Shown one piece after another: positions 43,790-55,489 of a DNA stretch of 64,000 bases; the first letter of the stretch is position 1; the number at the start of each line of letters is the position of its first letter. The stretch lies in assembly GCA_951217055.1 (NCBI GenBank), contig OX578280.1, forward strand, positions 64,055,633 to 64,119,632. Direction: 5' to 3'. The stretch is from Gerris lacustris. Its lineage: Eukaryota; Arthropoda; Insecta; Hemiptera; Gerridae. The position numbers were made by a program, and so were the translations under genes. The notes beneath the pieces are model-generated. The model did not search any database and was not told the origin of the DNA. It saw only the letters and a list, made by a program, of their open reading frames with translations.

Positions 43790-44308
43790 ATCATACTTGA
43801 TGCTAGTCATTTTTCACTTAAACGCTTAAAAATGTGAAATGAATATTTAATTTAATTCATGTGGTGATTCCATAACAAAAGTAACTCAGCTCTGTTTGTT
43901 TTTTAAATGTATAAAAAGGTTTCTTACTCCTTTCATATTTTGAATTTAAAGAAGACTGGCACCACTTAAATTGTGACATATTTGAGTGAAATGCTTTTTT
44001 CATCTTTATACTAAAACTTTAAAAAAAAAACATGGGTTATTTACATTATTATGCTACTACATGTTTTCTGTATTGAAAATGTGGCACACCACCTCTCTAT
44101 TTAGTTTATTAAACTTAAACCTTTGTGTTGGTTAAAAATATACTAAGTACTGTTCCAGTATGTCGAGATTTATCCAGTTTCTTTTAAACGTTTAGATTTT
44201 AAACATTTTCTTCTGGAAATGTTTTGAGTCTTTTAGATTCTAATGTGAAAAAGAGATGTTTTTCTAACTACGCGAAAGGAGCTAAATGCTATTATGCTAT
44301 TTGCATGT
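43790..44308. other. No gene recognised
   Basis: AT-rich sequence without clear features. Confidence 0.4.
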
Positions 44309-44465
44309 AATACCGTGTTTTTGCACACTGCAATAAGGTACACAATTTGTGCAGTGAGAGACACCAAGGGATGTGCCACGCAAGCGTGACACATAGGAAC
44401 TGTTCCAACATCAGATATTACGTCATTAAGATGTTGGCACGGCATTACGCCATGTCCTGTATCGT
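44309..44465 (+). repeat. Family D repeat, copy 2
   Basis: ATACCGTGTTTTTGCACACT onward matches 8131-8297 over about 155 bp, including the palindrome GTGCCACGCAAGCGTGAC and the CCAACATC / GATGTTGG hairpin. Confidence 0.7.
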
Positions 44466-44479
44466 TTCGGTATAGGTCC

Positions 44480-45331
<852 letters not shown>

Positions 45332-45454
45332 CAACGCAGTTAATCATACCTGCCACCACCTATAATTAATCTTAAGGCAAACTTTTCACTACAAAATTAC
45401 ACCTCTAATTTATTGAAAGCAGAATTTTACTTTAAAAAGTTTTAATATTCCATA

Positions 45455-45880
45455 CAGTAGGTGACACTTTGAACTATAGTTTAAAGAACAGCTACCTTAC
45501 AATCAAAACATTGTGAGCATGACGGCTGTTACGTTTCCGCATTCAAACTATTGTTAGCATGACGGCACAGTCTCACTTTAAAGCTAAAACTTTTAAAAAG
45601 TCAATTAATACATGCTTTGCAATTACCGAGGCATATGAATTGTTGAAGACATGGCGACACTACTTTGAACTGTAGTTAACGACATGTTACATTACTATCA
45701 AAACATTTGTGGGTACGACGGAAGTTACATTTCCATCAAACTATTGTGATCATGACGGCATAATTTAACTTTAAAGGTATAAGTTTTAAAATTCCATACA
45801 CCATCATGACATGTAAATTTTTGAAGATATGGTGACACTTAAGCTGCTAGATAACAATAATAATATTGTGAGCTTGAACG
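45455..45880. repeat. Degenerate minisatellite, first block
   Basis: ~41-bp words such as ATTGTGAGCATGACGGCTGT plus TACGTTTCC.CATTCAAACT are set in a larger ~190-bp repeat (TTTGAACTATAG near 45470, TTTGAACTGTAG near 45664). It continues at 46800 after a retroposon and a foldback. Confidence 0.65.
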
Positions 45881-45884
45881 CTGT

Positions 45885-46124
45885 CTCTCTTTTTTTTTTT
45901 TTGCCGATATAATAGCGTTTGTACAGAAAATAACATAATATTTACAAAATTAACACAAATTACGACTACGAATAAATTACAAGAATAACAATTATTAAGT
46001 AAACGTTTAGGCTATAATTGGTAAATAGATTTTTAAATTTAAATTGTTTTTGACACTTCTGCTTTTGATAGATACATAGTAGTTTAAGGAAGCTAGATTC
46101 GAGAAAAAAGAGAGATTTTGATTT
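45885..46124 (-). mobile_element. Poly(A)-tailed retroposon fragment
   Basis: A T run at 45889-45901 reads on minus as a poly(A) tail after TTTCTGTACAAACGCTATTA. No coding part. The flanks GTGAGCTTGAACGCTGT and CGCAAGCTCGAATGCTGT are similar and may be a diverged target duplication. Confidence 0.45.
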
Positions 46125-46184
46125 CAAACTATCGCAAGCTCGAATGCTGTTAGATTTGAATTAATAAATGCTGTTATAGTAATT

Positions 46185-46307
46185 TGTGCAACTAGTGCGC
46201 AAAGTGGCACTTTGCTGCACTCGAGAGAAATATTTAAGCACGAGCCGCAGGCGAGGGTGGAAAGGTTTCTCGAGTGCAGCAAAGACACTTTAAGCTCGAG
46301 TTGCACA
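46185..46307. other. Foldback hairpin, CTCGAG-rich
   Basis: GTGCAACTAGTGCGCAAAGT pairs with the inverse of 46288-46307, and TTTGCTGCACTCGAGAGAAA with TTTCTCGAGTGCAGCAAAG. The cap contains GAGCCGCAGGCGAGGGTGG. ~52-bp arms with few mismatches. TTTTTCCTACAGTT right after it is inverted at 46785-46799. Confidence 0.75.
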
Positions 46308-46797
46308 TTATATTTTTCCTACAGTTAGTTTTTAATCTGTAAATAAATTATAAAATAATAGAGTGTTCATCAACATGTAAAAGGTTTTACAATATCAACT
46401 AAACCAGCTGTTCTGTTTACAGCCAGTGTTGCCTTTTTTGCCTGATTCAGCAAACCTGACCAAGCGCTGTTATTATTTTTCATCATAACACTCACTCATC
46501 ACATTTGATTCTTATTTTAGATTGTCTATCTTTACTTTTTTATATCTTAACATATTTACATTTGATATATAGGTTTAAATGTAGTTACTTAAAAAATAAT
46601 CATTAGTTGTCATTGATATTATAATTTGGATTATTTAATCTTTGTTTAGATTTAAGTTCTTTATGTTCGTAAGTTGGAACACTGGAGTGCGGTAAAGTAA
46701 AACGAGTGTGGTAAAGTAGTAAGTGCAGGAATCTACTGTTTTGCGTACTATTTTGAGTGCGATAACAACCACTTTATCGGTCAACTGTAGGAAAAAG

Positions 46798-46995
46798 AAT
46801 GAATGCCGCCTTATATTACCACTTAAACTACCTGTATTTATTTTGACCATGAATAACGCGTCACATTATCATTCAAACTAAATAGACCGTGAATAACGCC
46901 TTACATTTCTTCTCAAACTATGTATTGTGACCATGAATGGCACGTTTCATTGCCACTGAATGCCGCGTTGAATTACTATTTAAACTATTAAGACC
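46798..46995. repeat. Degenerate minisatellite, second block
   Basis: ~50-bp words GACCATGAATAACGCGTCAC plus ATT.TCATTCAAACTA in four copies. The wording matches the block at 45455-45880, so one array was split. Confidence 0.6.
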
Positions 46996-46999
46996 ACTA

Positions 47000-47410
47000 A
47001 AACTCAAATTAATGTTAACTTAGGACATATTATTACAACCCTACAACCCTTATAAACTTTAAACTTAGCACCACCTACCTTATAGCTAAAACTATTATGA
47101 AATTATGAACACGCTCTTACCTAACACCTGTAAATTAATAGAATCACGAAGTTTAACTTCTAATTATTCTGCAGTGTATATTAACCATGCCATGAAATAT
47201 TTTATTTAACAGATTCTAATAAGAAAAGTTATTAAAAAGCAGGAAATTGGAAATAGATTTTCCAATTAATTTGCCTCGCTTACTTCTACGTGATTTTTCC
47301 TTGATATTCACTTCGATATAAAGTTTAGTTATTATAAGTTAGTTATTTGTTTTAAACAAACAAGATATTTTACCATTGTTTCTCATCTATTTATTATTGC
47401 ATAATTAAAC
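47000..47410. other. No gene recognised
   Basis: AT-rich sequence without clear features. Confidence 0.4.
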
Positions 47411-47414
47411 TTTT

Positions 47415-47417
<3 letters not shown>

Positions 47418-47491
<74 letters not shown>
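47418..47491. repeat. (TA)n microsatellite
   Basis: About 37 uninterrupted TA units. Confidence 0.95.
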
Positions 47492-47494
<3 letters not shown>

Positions 47495-47935
47495 ATATTA
47501 AATTCACGATATTTGTTATTACCATTATATGTTTTGTTGTTCTTTCCCTGAATGAAAAATTACTCCACGTAATTGAATTTATTTTTACCCTTTCTTATTC
47601 AACTCTATAAAAATTATTACCAAGCTGCAGGTATTAGATGAATATTTCATTTTTTAAATAACAATTGTTTTTTACACTTGTGTGATGTATTTTGTTTGTT
47701 TAATGTAGTATAAATGACAAAAATTTCATCTTTTTTTACAGCCATATTTTAAAGTAGGTTTACAACTATTTTCCATATTTTAGACATTAATTTTAACAAA
47801 TCTTAAAAGCTTTCTATTTGGTAAAATATAGCTTTATATGTGACCTTCTTCTTTCGTTTAAGCTTTCTTATATAAATAATTTTTTCCCAGGTTTTCTCTA
47901 TAATCACCATTCCCGAACAATAAATTGACTTCTGC
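47495..47935. other. No gene recognised
   Basis: AT-rich sequence without clear features. Confidence 0.4.
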
Positions 47936-47937
47936 TG

Positions 47938-48036
47938 TGATGTGCCACGCTTCACATAAGAACAGTTGCTATGTCTCACGCTTGCGTGGCACATCCCTTG
48001 GTGTCTCTCACAAATTGTGTAGCCTATTGCAGTGTG
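47938..48036 (-). repeat. Family D repeat, copy 3, partial
   Basis: Inverse of the core of copies 1 and 2 (CATCCCTTGGTGTCTCTCAC, TGCCACGC). It is joined directly to a truncated family P element. Confidence 0.65.
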
Positions 48037-48213
48037 TGAAATAACTATTAAGATGAAGGGATGTTTAGTCCAATGTAGTTTAGGTCAAAGGAATATTACA
48101 CTTTTGTTTTAATAAGGGGAATAACAGTCTAAAGAAGAACATTCCGTACGCCTTCTTTAGATTGTTACTCCCCTCAGTTTTTTTTTATAAGGGAAGTAAC
48201 AATCAAGAAGTGC
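48036..48213 (-). mobile_element. Family P MITE, one end missing
   Basis: Reverse copy. The GGCAC end is present as GAAGTGCC at 48206-48213, but the GGTAC end is lost into family D. Confidence 0.65.
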
Positions 48214-48219
48214 CGAAAA

Positions 48220-48925
48220 AAGTTTAGCCTCAAAAATTATTATTGACAGAAAAAATATAAAACCATATCCTCCAGAGTAGTCTGATTTATGAAACATTCA
48301 AAACCTAATTTAAATAATCGCTGTGAACGAATAACTCATCTAACATGATATAAACGGCCTCTTTTTAGTCTAATAAATTTATAGATTTTCCCGTAGGAGA
48401 CATGATCTGAGATTGTGGAATTCTCGAAGCTTCCCTTCCTAACGACTTACATGGAGTTACTCTCACGAGAATTATACTTGTTGGATTCGAAACTTTAGGA
48501 GTTATTATCTGACATTGCTCCTGAAAGATATGATATTAGTCAGGAGATGGTTCAAGATTAAATTCAACTGCTTGGAATTAATTCTGATAATACAAATTAG
48601 CTGATTAGATTTTATCAGTTTCCACTTCACAAGATTATAATAATATAACACAGGGTGATAAGCGGTATCCGTGTGATTAACCAACTTATGCTCTTCTACA
48701 ATCACTTATATACTGGTTCAAACCCCGCAGAGGTGAAACATTTTTTATCGTGTTGACCACAATGATCAGACTTATCAAGTGGTTGGTCTTTCTTTCATAT
48801 ATCGTACTATATCATAAGACATAACACTTAAACTTTTACATAATAAATGATACAGTTACTACGTCCACACATCGTTATGAATGCGTTTTGGATCCGATTC
48901 GTTTTTAAAACGATACATGATCACA
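48220..48925. other. No gene recognised; weak B-box
   Basis: GGTTCAAACCCC at 48716 is a good B-box, but no convincing A-box or cloverleaf lies upstream. Nothing else is seen. Confidence 0.3.
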
Positions 48926-48930
48926 CAACA

Positions 48931-49480
48931 AAAAATCGGTCCGAGACACCTCAAAAATCTTCCTCATTAACAAGTTCAAAATTACTTAGCCCAGTGTTTT
49001 CCATTTATTAGTTTTCGTATGTACATTTAATTATTATTGAACATTTCATCAAAATTTATCATAAAAATATCTTCTCCTGGGCGAGGAATCGAACCCGGGC
49101 TCTCTCCGTCCAGGTTTTAAGCTATTTTCTTAGGAACTAGATTTTTCCCGGGAAAACGGCTTACATTGATAGATTTATATTTAAATGGACTACATTGTAG
49201 AAATTTTTAATCACAATCTTCGGAACAGTTTTAGAGAAATTTTTTTTCATGTTTTTTCAAAGTTTTAGGGAGGTAGGGCCCCCAAATTTGGAGCGAAAAT
49301 TAATTTCTCGATTTCGCCTCGGGGTATAATTTTTCTGATCATGTATGCCAAATTTCGTCAAAATTGGCCCAGCAGTTTTGGTTCCAGGCGTCTGCACAGA
49401 CAACGGACAGAAATGTTTTCAAAATCTCAAAATTGAATTTTTCCGCCATCACAATATTTACTCATTATGTGAGAAAGTAA
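48931..49480 (-). mobile_element. Family F element
   Basis: It starts TCGGTCCGAGACACCTCA and includes GCGAGGAATCGAACCCGGGC (B-box on minus, 49081-49100), GGAACTAGATTTTTCCCGGG and TCTGCACAGACAACGGACAG, ending with TTTACTCATTATGTGAGAAA. Same order as 22075-22646. Confidence 0.75.
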
Positions 49481-49489
49481 AAATACTTG

Positions 49490-49969
49490 TGGTGTAGCGG
49501 GACTACCGTTAGGAACGAAGTTCCTTACACTTTTTATTAAATATAAATATAAAAGCACACTGCTAAGTATACGAGGCAAACTGGTTATACATGGTGGAGT
49601 CAGAAAAGAGACAAAATTAAAAGTAACTAACTATTTGTAATTAGTAGAGTTAAGGCAAAATTAGAAGAAAATATATATATTTTTTTTTTTATTGAAGCGA
49701 GCATCTTGCAATAAATATGTATTGAATATTAAGAAAAAAAGTTTATTCATATGAGTTGATAGTTGAAGAGGATGGTTGTAGTATAGTGAGCGAACAGGAC
49801 TGTTCTCTAAACATCAAGCCTACTCAATTTAAAATATTAAAAAATGAATCACTTTACTACGCAAAAACTTCTGCTTGTATCAGGTTGAAATTTTACACGC
49901 CTATTTCAATTGTACTTTAGACAATTTGTATGAAATTGTATTAAAAACGTTGTGTCAGAGTTGATTTTA

Positions 49970-50057
<88 letters not shown>

Positions 50058-50373
50058 AAAGTTGTTTGTCTCATTGTAAAGATGAAATTAGAATTTTTTC
50101 ACGACCTATAATTCCAATTTTACAATTGAAGCTTACGTTTATGCGAGCGTTACGCGCGAACACTTGGGCGGGTAACGTTGTTCAACGGACTAGTCCTAGG
50201 TCAAAATGAACATGTGCACCAAATTTTAACAAAATCGGTCAATTTTTCAAAGTATCGTCATCGGTTGATTTCGTGATGATCGGTTTTGTGACGGTCCATT
50301 TTGTTACCGGTTGTTTTTTCGGATTCACTCCCGGACTCCAGACTCTGTAACGTGCCATAAGGAACTTCGTTCC
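49490..50373 (-). mobile_element. Family C element with internal (TA)n
   Basis: It begins GGAACGAAGTTCCTTA (49512) and ends AAGGAACTTCGTTCC (50359-50373). A (TA)n tract at 49972-50055 replaces or interrupts the interior near the position that is plain AT sequence in other copies. Confidence 0.75.
49972..50055. repeat. (TA)n microsatellite
   Basis: About 42 TA units inside family C. Confidence 0.95.
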
Positions 50374-50734
50374 AAAAAAATATAAATTAAAATTATTTAA
50401 AAGAAGGAACAGTTATTATATCCCAACATGTCTACATTTCGACGATATATTTTAAACATATTTTCTTTTGTTTGTTTTACGTTTTCATTAGGATTAAAGT
50501 TATGAGCAGAAAGGTCTCTCTTTATATCCTATTTATTTTACTGTTTAATCTAGTTTTTAATTTGCCACAAAATCAGCGTTCTAAATCCTCTGTAAATATT
50601 TAACAAGACTTTGTTAATTATGTATGTAATATAAATAGAACTGAGTATTTAACAACGAGAGAACGAAAATTAAATGAAACGGAGAAACTTTACTCACCTT
50701 TTACCTTTTCTATACACGTAATATAATATATAAA

Positions 50735-51005
50735 AAAGAAAGTGTTGTAATTTTTTACTTTTCCTCACTACCTTTAGTAGGAAAAGTACTGTATTCACCA
50801 AACAATTTTTTTTCGAGACTTCAACGGAATTATCCGTTTTGGGTGTTTTTAAGACCTCCTGAGTGGTTTTCAGCATGACGTCTGTATGTATGTATGTGTG
50901 TGTATGTTATCATCGTAGCTCCCAAGGTATTTAACCTAGAGAGTTGAAACTAGGCAGAAAAATCAGTCCTTACCTGAAGAATGATAATAAATCAGTTTGT
51001 TCAGT
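50735..51005 (-). repeat. Family G repeat, copy 2
   Basis: The hairpin ACTTTTCCT / AGGAAAAGT (50757-50790), then TTCAACGGAATTATCCG and a TGTATGTATGTATGTG tract. Inverse relation to 5640-6005. Confidence 0.5.
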
Positions 51006-51030
51006 TTGTATTGTAGGTTGATCAGTTTGT

Positions 51031-51148
51031 AACCCATCCAAGTACTGACCACGTCCAATGCTCCTTCCTCCTGCTGCTTCAGTCTGCTGCTTCTGGCCAC
51101 TTTAGTAGCCTCTGAAGTGAGGAAAAGTTCCGAGGTACCCTGTACCCA
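51031..51148 (-). repeat. 5S rRNA-like repeat, copy 2
   Basis: On minus, 51062-51031 reads AGCATTGGACGTGGTCAGTA then CTTGGATGGGTT, which matches the 3' part of the 5S rRNA internal promoter and beyond (GTACTTGGATGGGTG in 5S genes). The flank matches copy 1 at 24018. The 5' half of 5S rRNA is not recognisable, so it is a repeat and not a 5S gene. Confidence 0.6.
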
Positions 51149-51149
51149 A

Positions 51150-51790
51150 TTTTTAAAATTGTTTTAAGTATAACGCTTTATTAATTTTACGCTTTAAAAA
51201 AAAAAAAAAAAAAAAAAATCAAATAAACAACAAAATTATCCTCTTTTCAGTTAAGATTCCTTTTAATTATATTGACCAAAAATGTAATTTTCCGTTGACT
51301 TCTTACGAAGGCAATATAAACCAATTAAAATTATCTTCTTTTTTACAGATATTTTTGCCATCGAGAGATCAAATTAGATAATGACATCATTTCTGTATGT
51401 AGAGACAAAATGGCTTATCAATTTGAAAAAATAAAAAAATAAATAAACGTAATAATTAGACCTGATTAGGTAATGCGTATAATGTATTCAACGATGGCTG
51501 AAAGGATTAAAACGAGGGTTTTGGTAAAGTAGTAAATGAATAAGGAGAATTAATTAGATCTGATAATTGGATTATTGGATAATGAGATCATTAGTTAATA
51601 GCTAATCCCCTCCTCTCCAATAATATCTAAAGCGGGATGGGCAAGTACGTACTTAGCAATACATTTAGAGATAAAATATATATTTACTTTCAAGCTTAGA
51701 CTAATTTGCCATATTGTATTTATTATCTAGCAGGATGAAGATAGTGTTTCTTGGTAAATAAATGATAATATATTTAGAATAGCCGCAAAT
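51150..51790. other. No gene recognised
   Basis: A 24-base A run is at 51196-51218. Otherwise AT-rich sequence without features. Confidence 0.4.
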
Positions 51791-51795
51791 GTATA

Positions 51796-52668
51796 AATAA
51801 TAATAATAATAATAATAATAAATATATTTATTTCCACCATTGATATAAAATAAAGTAATTAAATTACAAAAACAAAAAAATACAATATTATAAATTTAAT
51901 ACATAAAAATAATATATATCAATTAATGGTGAGGGCTCTCAATAGGTGTAAAATCACCTAGAGCGAAAGCCCCGTCTCTTAAATAATTGTGATAAATTTC
52001 GTGCTTACGTAAATTGCAATCTATAAAATTTTTCGAGAATGCTATGGCTACTTCATTAAATCAATCTATATTACTAGTATTTCAATGATATGCTTTATCT
52101 TCTGTAAGTTTAATTGTTTTGTCAGTCTTGTTCTTGTTAATTGTTAGGGCAGGTTCTTCATTTCTGTCAGTAGATGTTGTTTCAGTCTGTGTTTAAAAGA
52201 TTTAATAGTGTTTGTTAGTTGAAGTGATTTTGGCAGTTGGTTATAGTAAGTCGGTCCGAGATAAGTGGCATATCTTTGTTTCTTGTCCGTGTGGCATAGT
52301 GGAATAAGGGCAAAGCCAGCTTGTTGCGTTCTGGTACAGTAAGGATTTTCTACTAATAGTTTATCTTTCTTTTTAAAATAATTGATCAGAACAGCCTTTT
52401 TGAATAAGGAGTCTAGTGGTAAAATATTAAGTTCAGTAAATAGTTGTTTTGAAGGATATCGTCTAGGTTTTTTGTACGCAATCTTCAGTATAGTCCTTTG
52501 TACTACCGCTACTGTATTTGTATGCTTGCATGCAGCACTGCCCCAGGCTATTAAACAATAATTAAGGATAGATTCCGTCAAAGCATGATATACCAGTTTT
52601 AAAACTGATTTATCTGCGAAATCTCTTAGTCTGACAAAAGAATCAATGAAGATGCTAAAATGAAATCA
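51796..52668 (-). mobile_element. Non-LTR retrotransposon, 5'-truncated 3' end
   Basis: On minus, an RT C-terminal reading frame is followed by a 3' UTR of about 320 bp and a (TTA)n tail (51796-51825 on plus). Truncation at the 5' side and a short-repeat tail are usual for Jockey / CR1-type insertions. Confidence 0.75.
52144..52668 (-). pseudogene. RT C-terminal domain fragment of a LINE
   Basis: The frame is open from about 52668 without a start codon: FIDSFVRLRDFADKSVLKLV then YHALTESILNYCLIAWGSA, the thumb-side region of non-LTR reverse transcriptases. Further on come VVQRTILKIAYKKPR, an RTRQxx-like segment (CTRTQQAGFALIPLC), RYATYLGPTYYNQLPKSLQL and IKSFKHRLKQHLL, the usual end. Stop at 52144. 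The catalytic YxDD box and the endonuclease are missing, so it is not functional. The intact frame suggests a fairly young insertion. Confidence 0.8.
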
Positions 52669-52724
52669 ATTTAGAAGATGCTAAAATACCTGTCTAGATA
52701 AAATAATAGATTAATCCTCTAGCG

Positions 52725-54687
52725 CAGGGGTTCCCAACCTTTTTATTTCATCGACCCCCTTTTAAAAAAGATTTTCTTCATCGACCCTCTTGCATTTTTC
52801 CATTAATATACAGCATACAACGTTAGCAGTATACTAATAATTGCACTTAAAGATCTTAAAGATTACAATTTGTGCTAAGAATTTGAGCAAACAGTTAGAA
52901 AAAGTGATTAATATAAGATTTTAGATAACAAATATAAACTTGATTTCAAATATATCGATATTGATTATTGTAATTGGGCAATAGTATGATTTTTATTAAT
53001 GTGGTCATTGTGTGATATATATATATATATTTTATTTTTGTAATATTTGGCCTATAATTACTTATCATCGTATATTCACATAGCTAGCATAACATATCTC
53101 CATTTAATTGTTCAGTATAATTTCTTTTTTAAAAATTCTAAACAAATATAATATGTTCAATGTTCACCGTATGTGTGTGTAGTTATAATATGTACATTTG
53201 AAACAGTTCGCTAAAAGATATAATTCTGTAATTTATCTTAATCTGGAGCTATAATATTGAACATGTAACATCATAATACTGTTTCTACAAAAAGTGGATT
53301 CATCCAACTGCACCGAAAGTTTACTATTTTGAAATTCACAAGTTAAGGATTTTTAGTATCTTCTGACATTTCATTCATACGAACTTGTAAGGAGTAATTA
53401 CTGTGGGGAATACTTTTAAAACTGGTTCAGGGTTCATTTTCATAAGTTGTTATTACCTTTTATATTGTTAGTGGACGATATTATTTTTCACCAGTGGTAT
53501 GTGGATGTACGGCTTTTGCAATAAACATAGAAAGTACCGGTGTGGAAATCCCACACATGACTTCCATGAAATGTTATGGTGTCAATACGTGACAAGAGAG
53601 AACTCAGTATAAACTACATCGTACAAACAGCTAATATCGATAACATGTCTCTATTTAAGGTAGAAGGGATGGTCCTACGACAAAAAGTCATAGGACCAAA
53701 GTTGTAGATCTTTTAAAATCAGTTACCGCTGGTGTTATCCGCTTTTCGATACGACTTACAGTTTAGCCGCAATTTGGTTCCGAAATAAATCGGTCAATTA
53801 TTTCGAATAATATAAGAGCTCAAAGTCGAAAATTTAACAAAAATGACTATTTAAGGTAGAAGGGATGGTCCTACGACAAAAAGTCATATGACAAAAGTTG
53901 TAGATTATTTAAAATTGGTTAAACTGGTGTTATCCGCTTTTCGATACGACTTTCAGTTTAGCCGCAATTTGGTTCCGAAAAAACCTTTAAAAAAACACTA
54001 AAATACCAATATCTACCAAACCGCTTGTCCGATTTTGCTCAAAAAGTATAGGTACAATCTACCATATAGGACACATATATACCCCAAAGGAAATTGAAAT
54101 CAAATAAAGCCTACTAAAGTTATCGTCGACAGACCGATTCCGTGCTTAAGTGACTGTAGCTCCAAAACGTCGTAAGCTACGATGTTCGGGTTTGCGCCAT
54201 CAGTTTTTCCGTCCAAAGTTCTAAAAAATGCCGAAAACCGCATCTCAATACGATGTCTTGAAGCGATGTTATAAAGGTTTTAAGTTCCGAACGAACGTAC
54301 GTACGTACATACATACGTACGCACAGACATACATGTATATGAAACGGATTTCAATGATACCCCCGGGTCCGTAAGACCCCTCCTTCACAGAGATCTCGGA
54401 ATCACGTTTTGGAGGGTATCACCATACTTCCATTTTCATGGAAGTAATATTTTAAGAGGCTTCTAATCCTCCAGTATTTTTACAGAAGTTGACGGCTGGC
54501 TTATGAAATGATTTCATTTCTGCTTTTGAACGATACGCAAATTTTTCTTTAAGATTTTTGAAATAATGAATTCTCAAACTTTTTAAATTTATCAACGACC
54601 CCCCAATAGACCTCTGGAACACTATAGACCCTTTTTAAACTTCCATAGACCCCAAGGGATCCACCTGGACCCCGTTGGGAACCCCTG
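52725..54687. mobile_element. hAT-type element with perfect 8-bp TSD, 1.96 kb
   Basis: The ends CAGGGGTTCCCAACC and GTTGGGAACCCCTG are inverted, and CTCTAGCG flanks it (52717-52724 and 54688-54695). The sub-terminal GACCCCC repeats on both sides are typical for hAT MITEs. No transposase frame. The interior (53636-54450) holds a younger-looking non-coding unit. Confidence 0.9.
53530..54450 (+). repeat. Composite repeat inside the hAT element
   Basis: A ~200-bp direct duplication (GGTAGAAGGGATGGTCCTAC at 53660 and 53858) is followed by an ACGTACGTACATACATACGT tract and the hairpin CTTCCATTTTCATGGAAG (54428-54445). CTTCCATGAAATGTT near 53561 echoes this end. The design (tract plus terminal hairpin) resembles families A, F and K. 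Confidence 0.55.
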
Positions 54688-54699
54688 CTCTAGCGTATA

Positions 54700-55455
54700 T
54701 AAGTTGTCTGCAGTTAGGATCTAACTGCATATCTAGGAAACTATAACTATATCTAGGATATCTAGGAAACTATAACTTTGAAAATATTTTCGTCATTCCT
54801 AAGGGTTCCACATTTTACTCGATTGCAAGAAGTTTTTCTTTAAATGATACTGAAACATAATGTTTCTAAAATATAGTTTCAAAGAAACAATTACATAAAA
54901 AACACAATTACGAGAAAAAAGTATTGTATATTTTGTCGTATTACAGACAATTATTGTGCTAGAGCAATGAGAAGAATATTTATTGTATGTAATTTTATTA
55001 ATGATATTTTTATGCTAAACTTTTTTTTAATATTATTTGCAAGACAGAACGTTTGCTGTTTTGAATTTTCTTTACCGCTGTCTGAAATACGAAAAGCTAT
55101 AAATATCCAATGAATTTTAAAGCATAAAAATCCATATGTGTAGGAAGTGAATTTGTATAAATTGTCCTTCAAGAATTTTTCTTTGTGAATTATTTAAACG
55201 GGGAAAAAATATTTTTTTATTTAAGAAGACCAAACCTCATTTGTTATGGGAACGTAGTAAAAATTTTGAAATATTTTATGCCAGCAAATAATTCAAAGAT
55301 ACCACGGTTCCTACTGTTTCTTGAATATTTTATGCGGAATATTTTTTCTTCCCCAGTAGTCTTTTCAAAAATAGAAAATTCTTTAAAGAATATTATTCTC
55401 TTTTACTCTCGATTCTGACTGATTTACGAATAAGAATTAGGTATATCACATGTAA
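54700..55455. other. No gene recognised
   Basis: AT-rich. The frames at 54951-55172 and 55185-55418 are low-complexity and lack domains. Confidence 0.4.

Positions 55456-55456
<1 letters not shown>

Positions 55457-55486
<30 letters not shown>
55457..55486. repeat. (TA)15 at left end of the palindrome
   Basis: It abuts the mariner-type terminus CAGGGTGTCCCGGG at 55487. Confidence 0.95.

Positions 55487-55489
<3 letters not shown>

Noticed and set aside
48690..48740. tRNA gene suggested by GGTTCAAACCCC
   Set aside because: No A-box at the right distance and no cloverleaf could be drawn.
51031..51148. Real 5S rRNA gene
   Set aside because: Only about 30 bases match the 3' part of the internal control region; the rest of the gene is absent.
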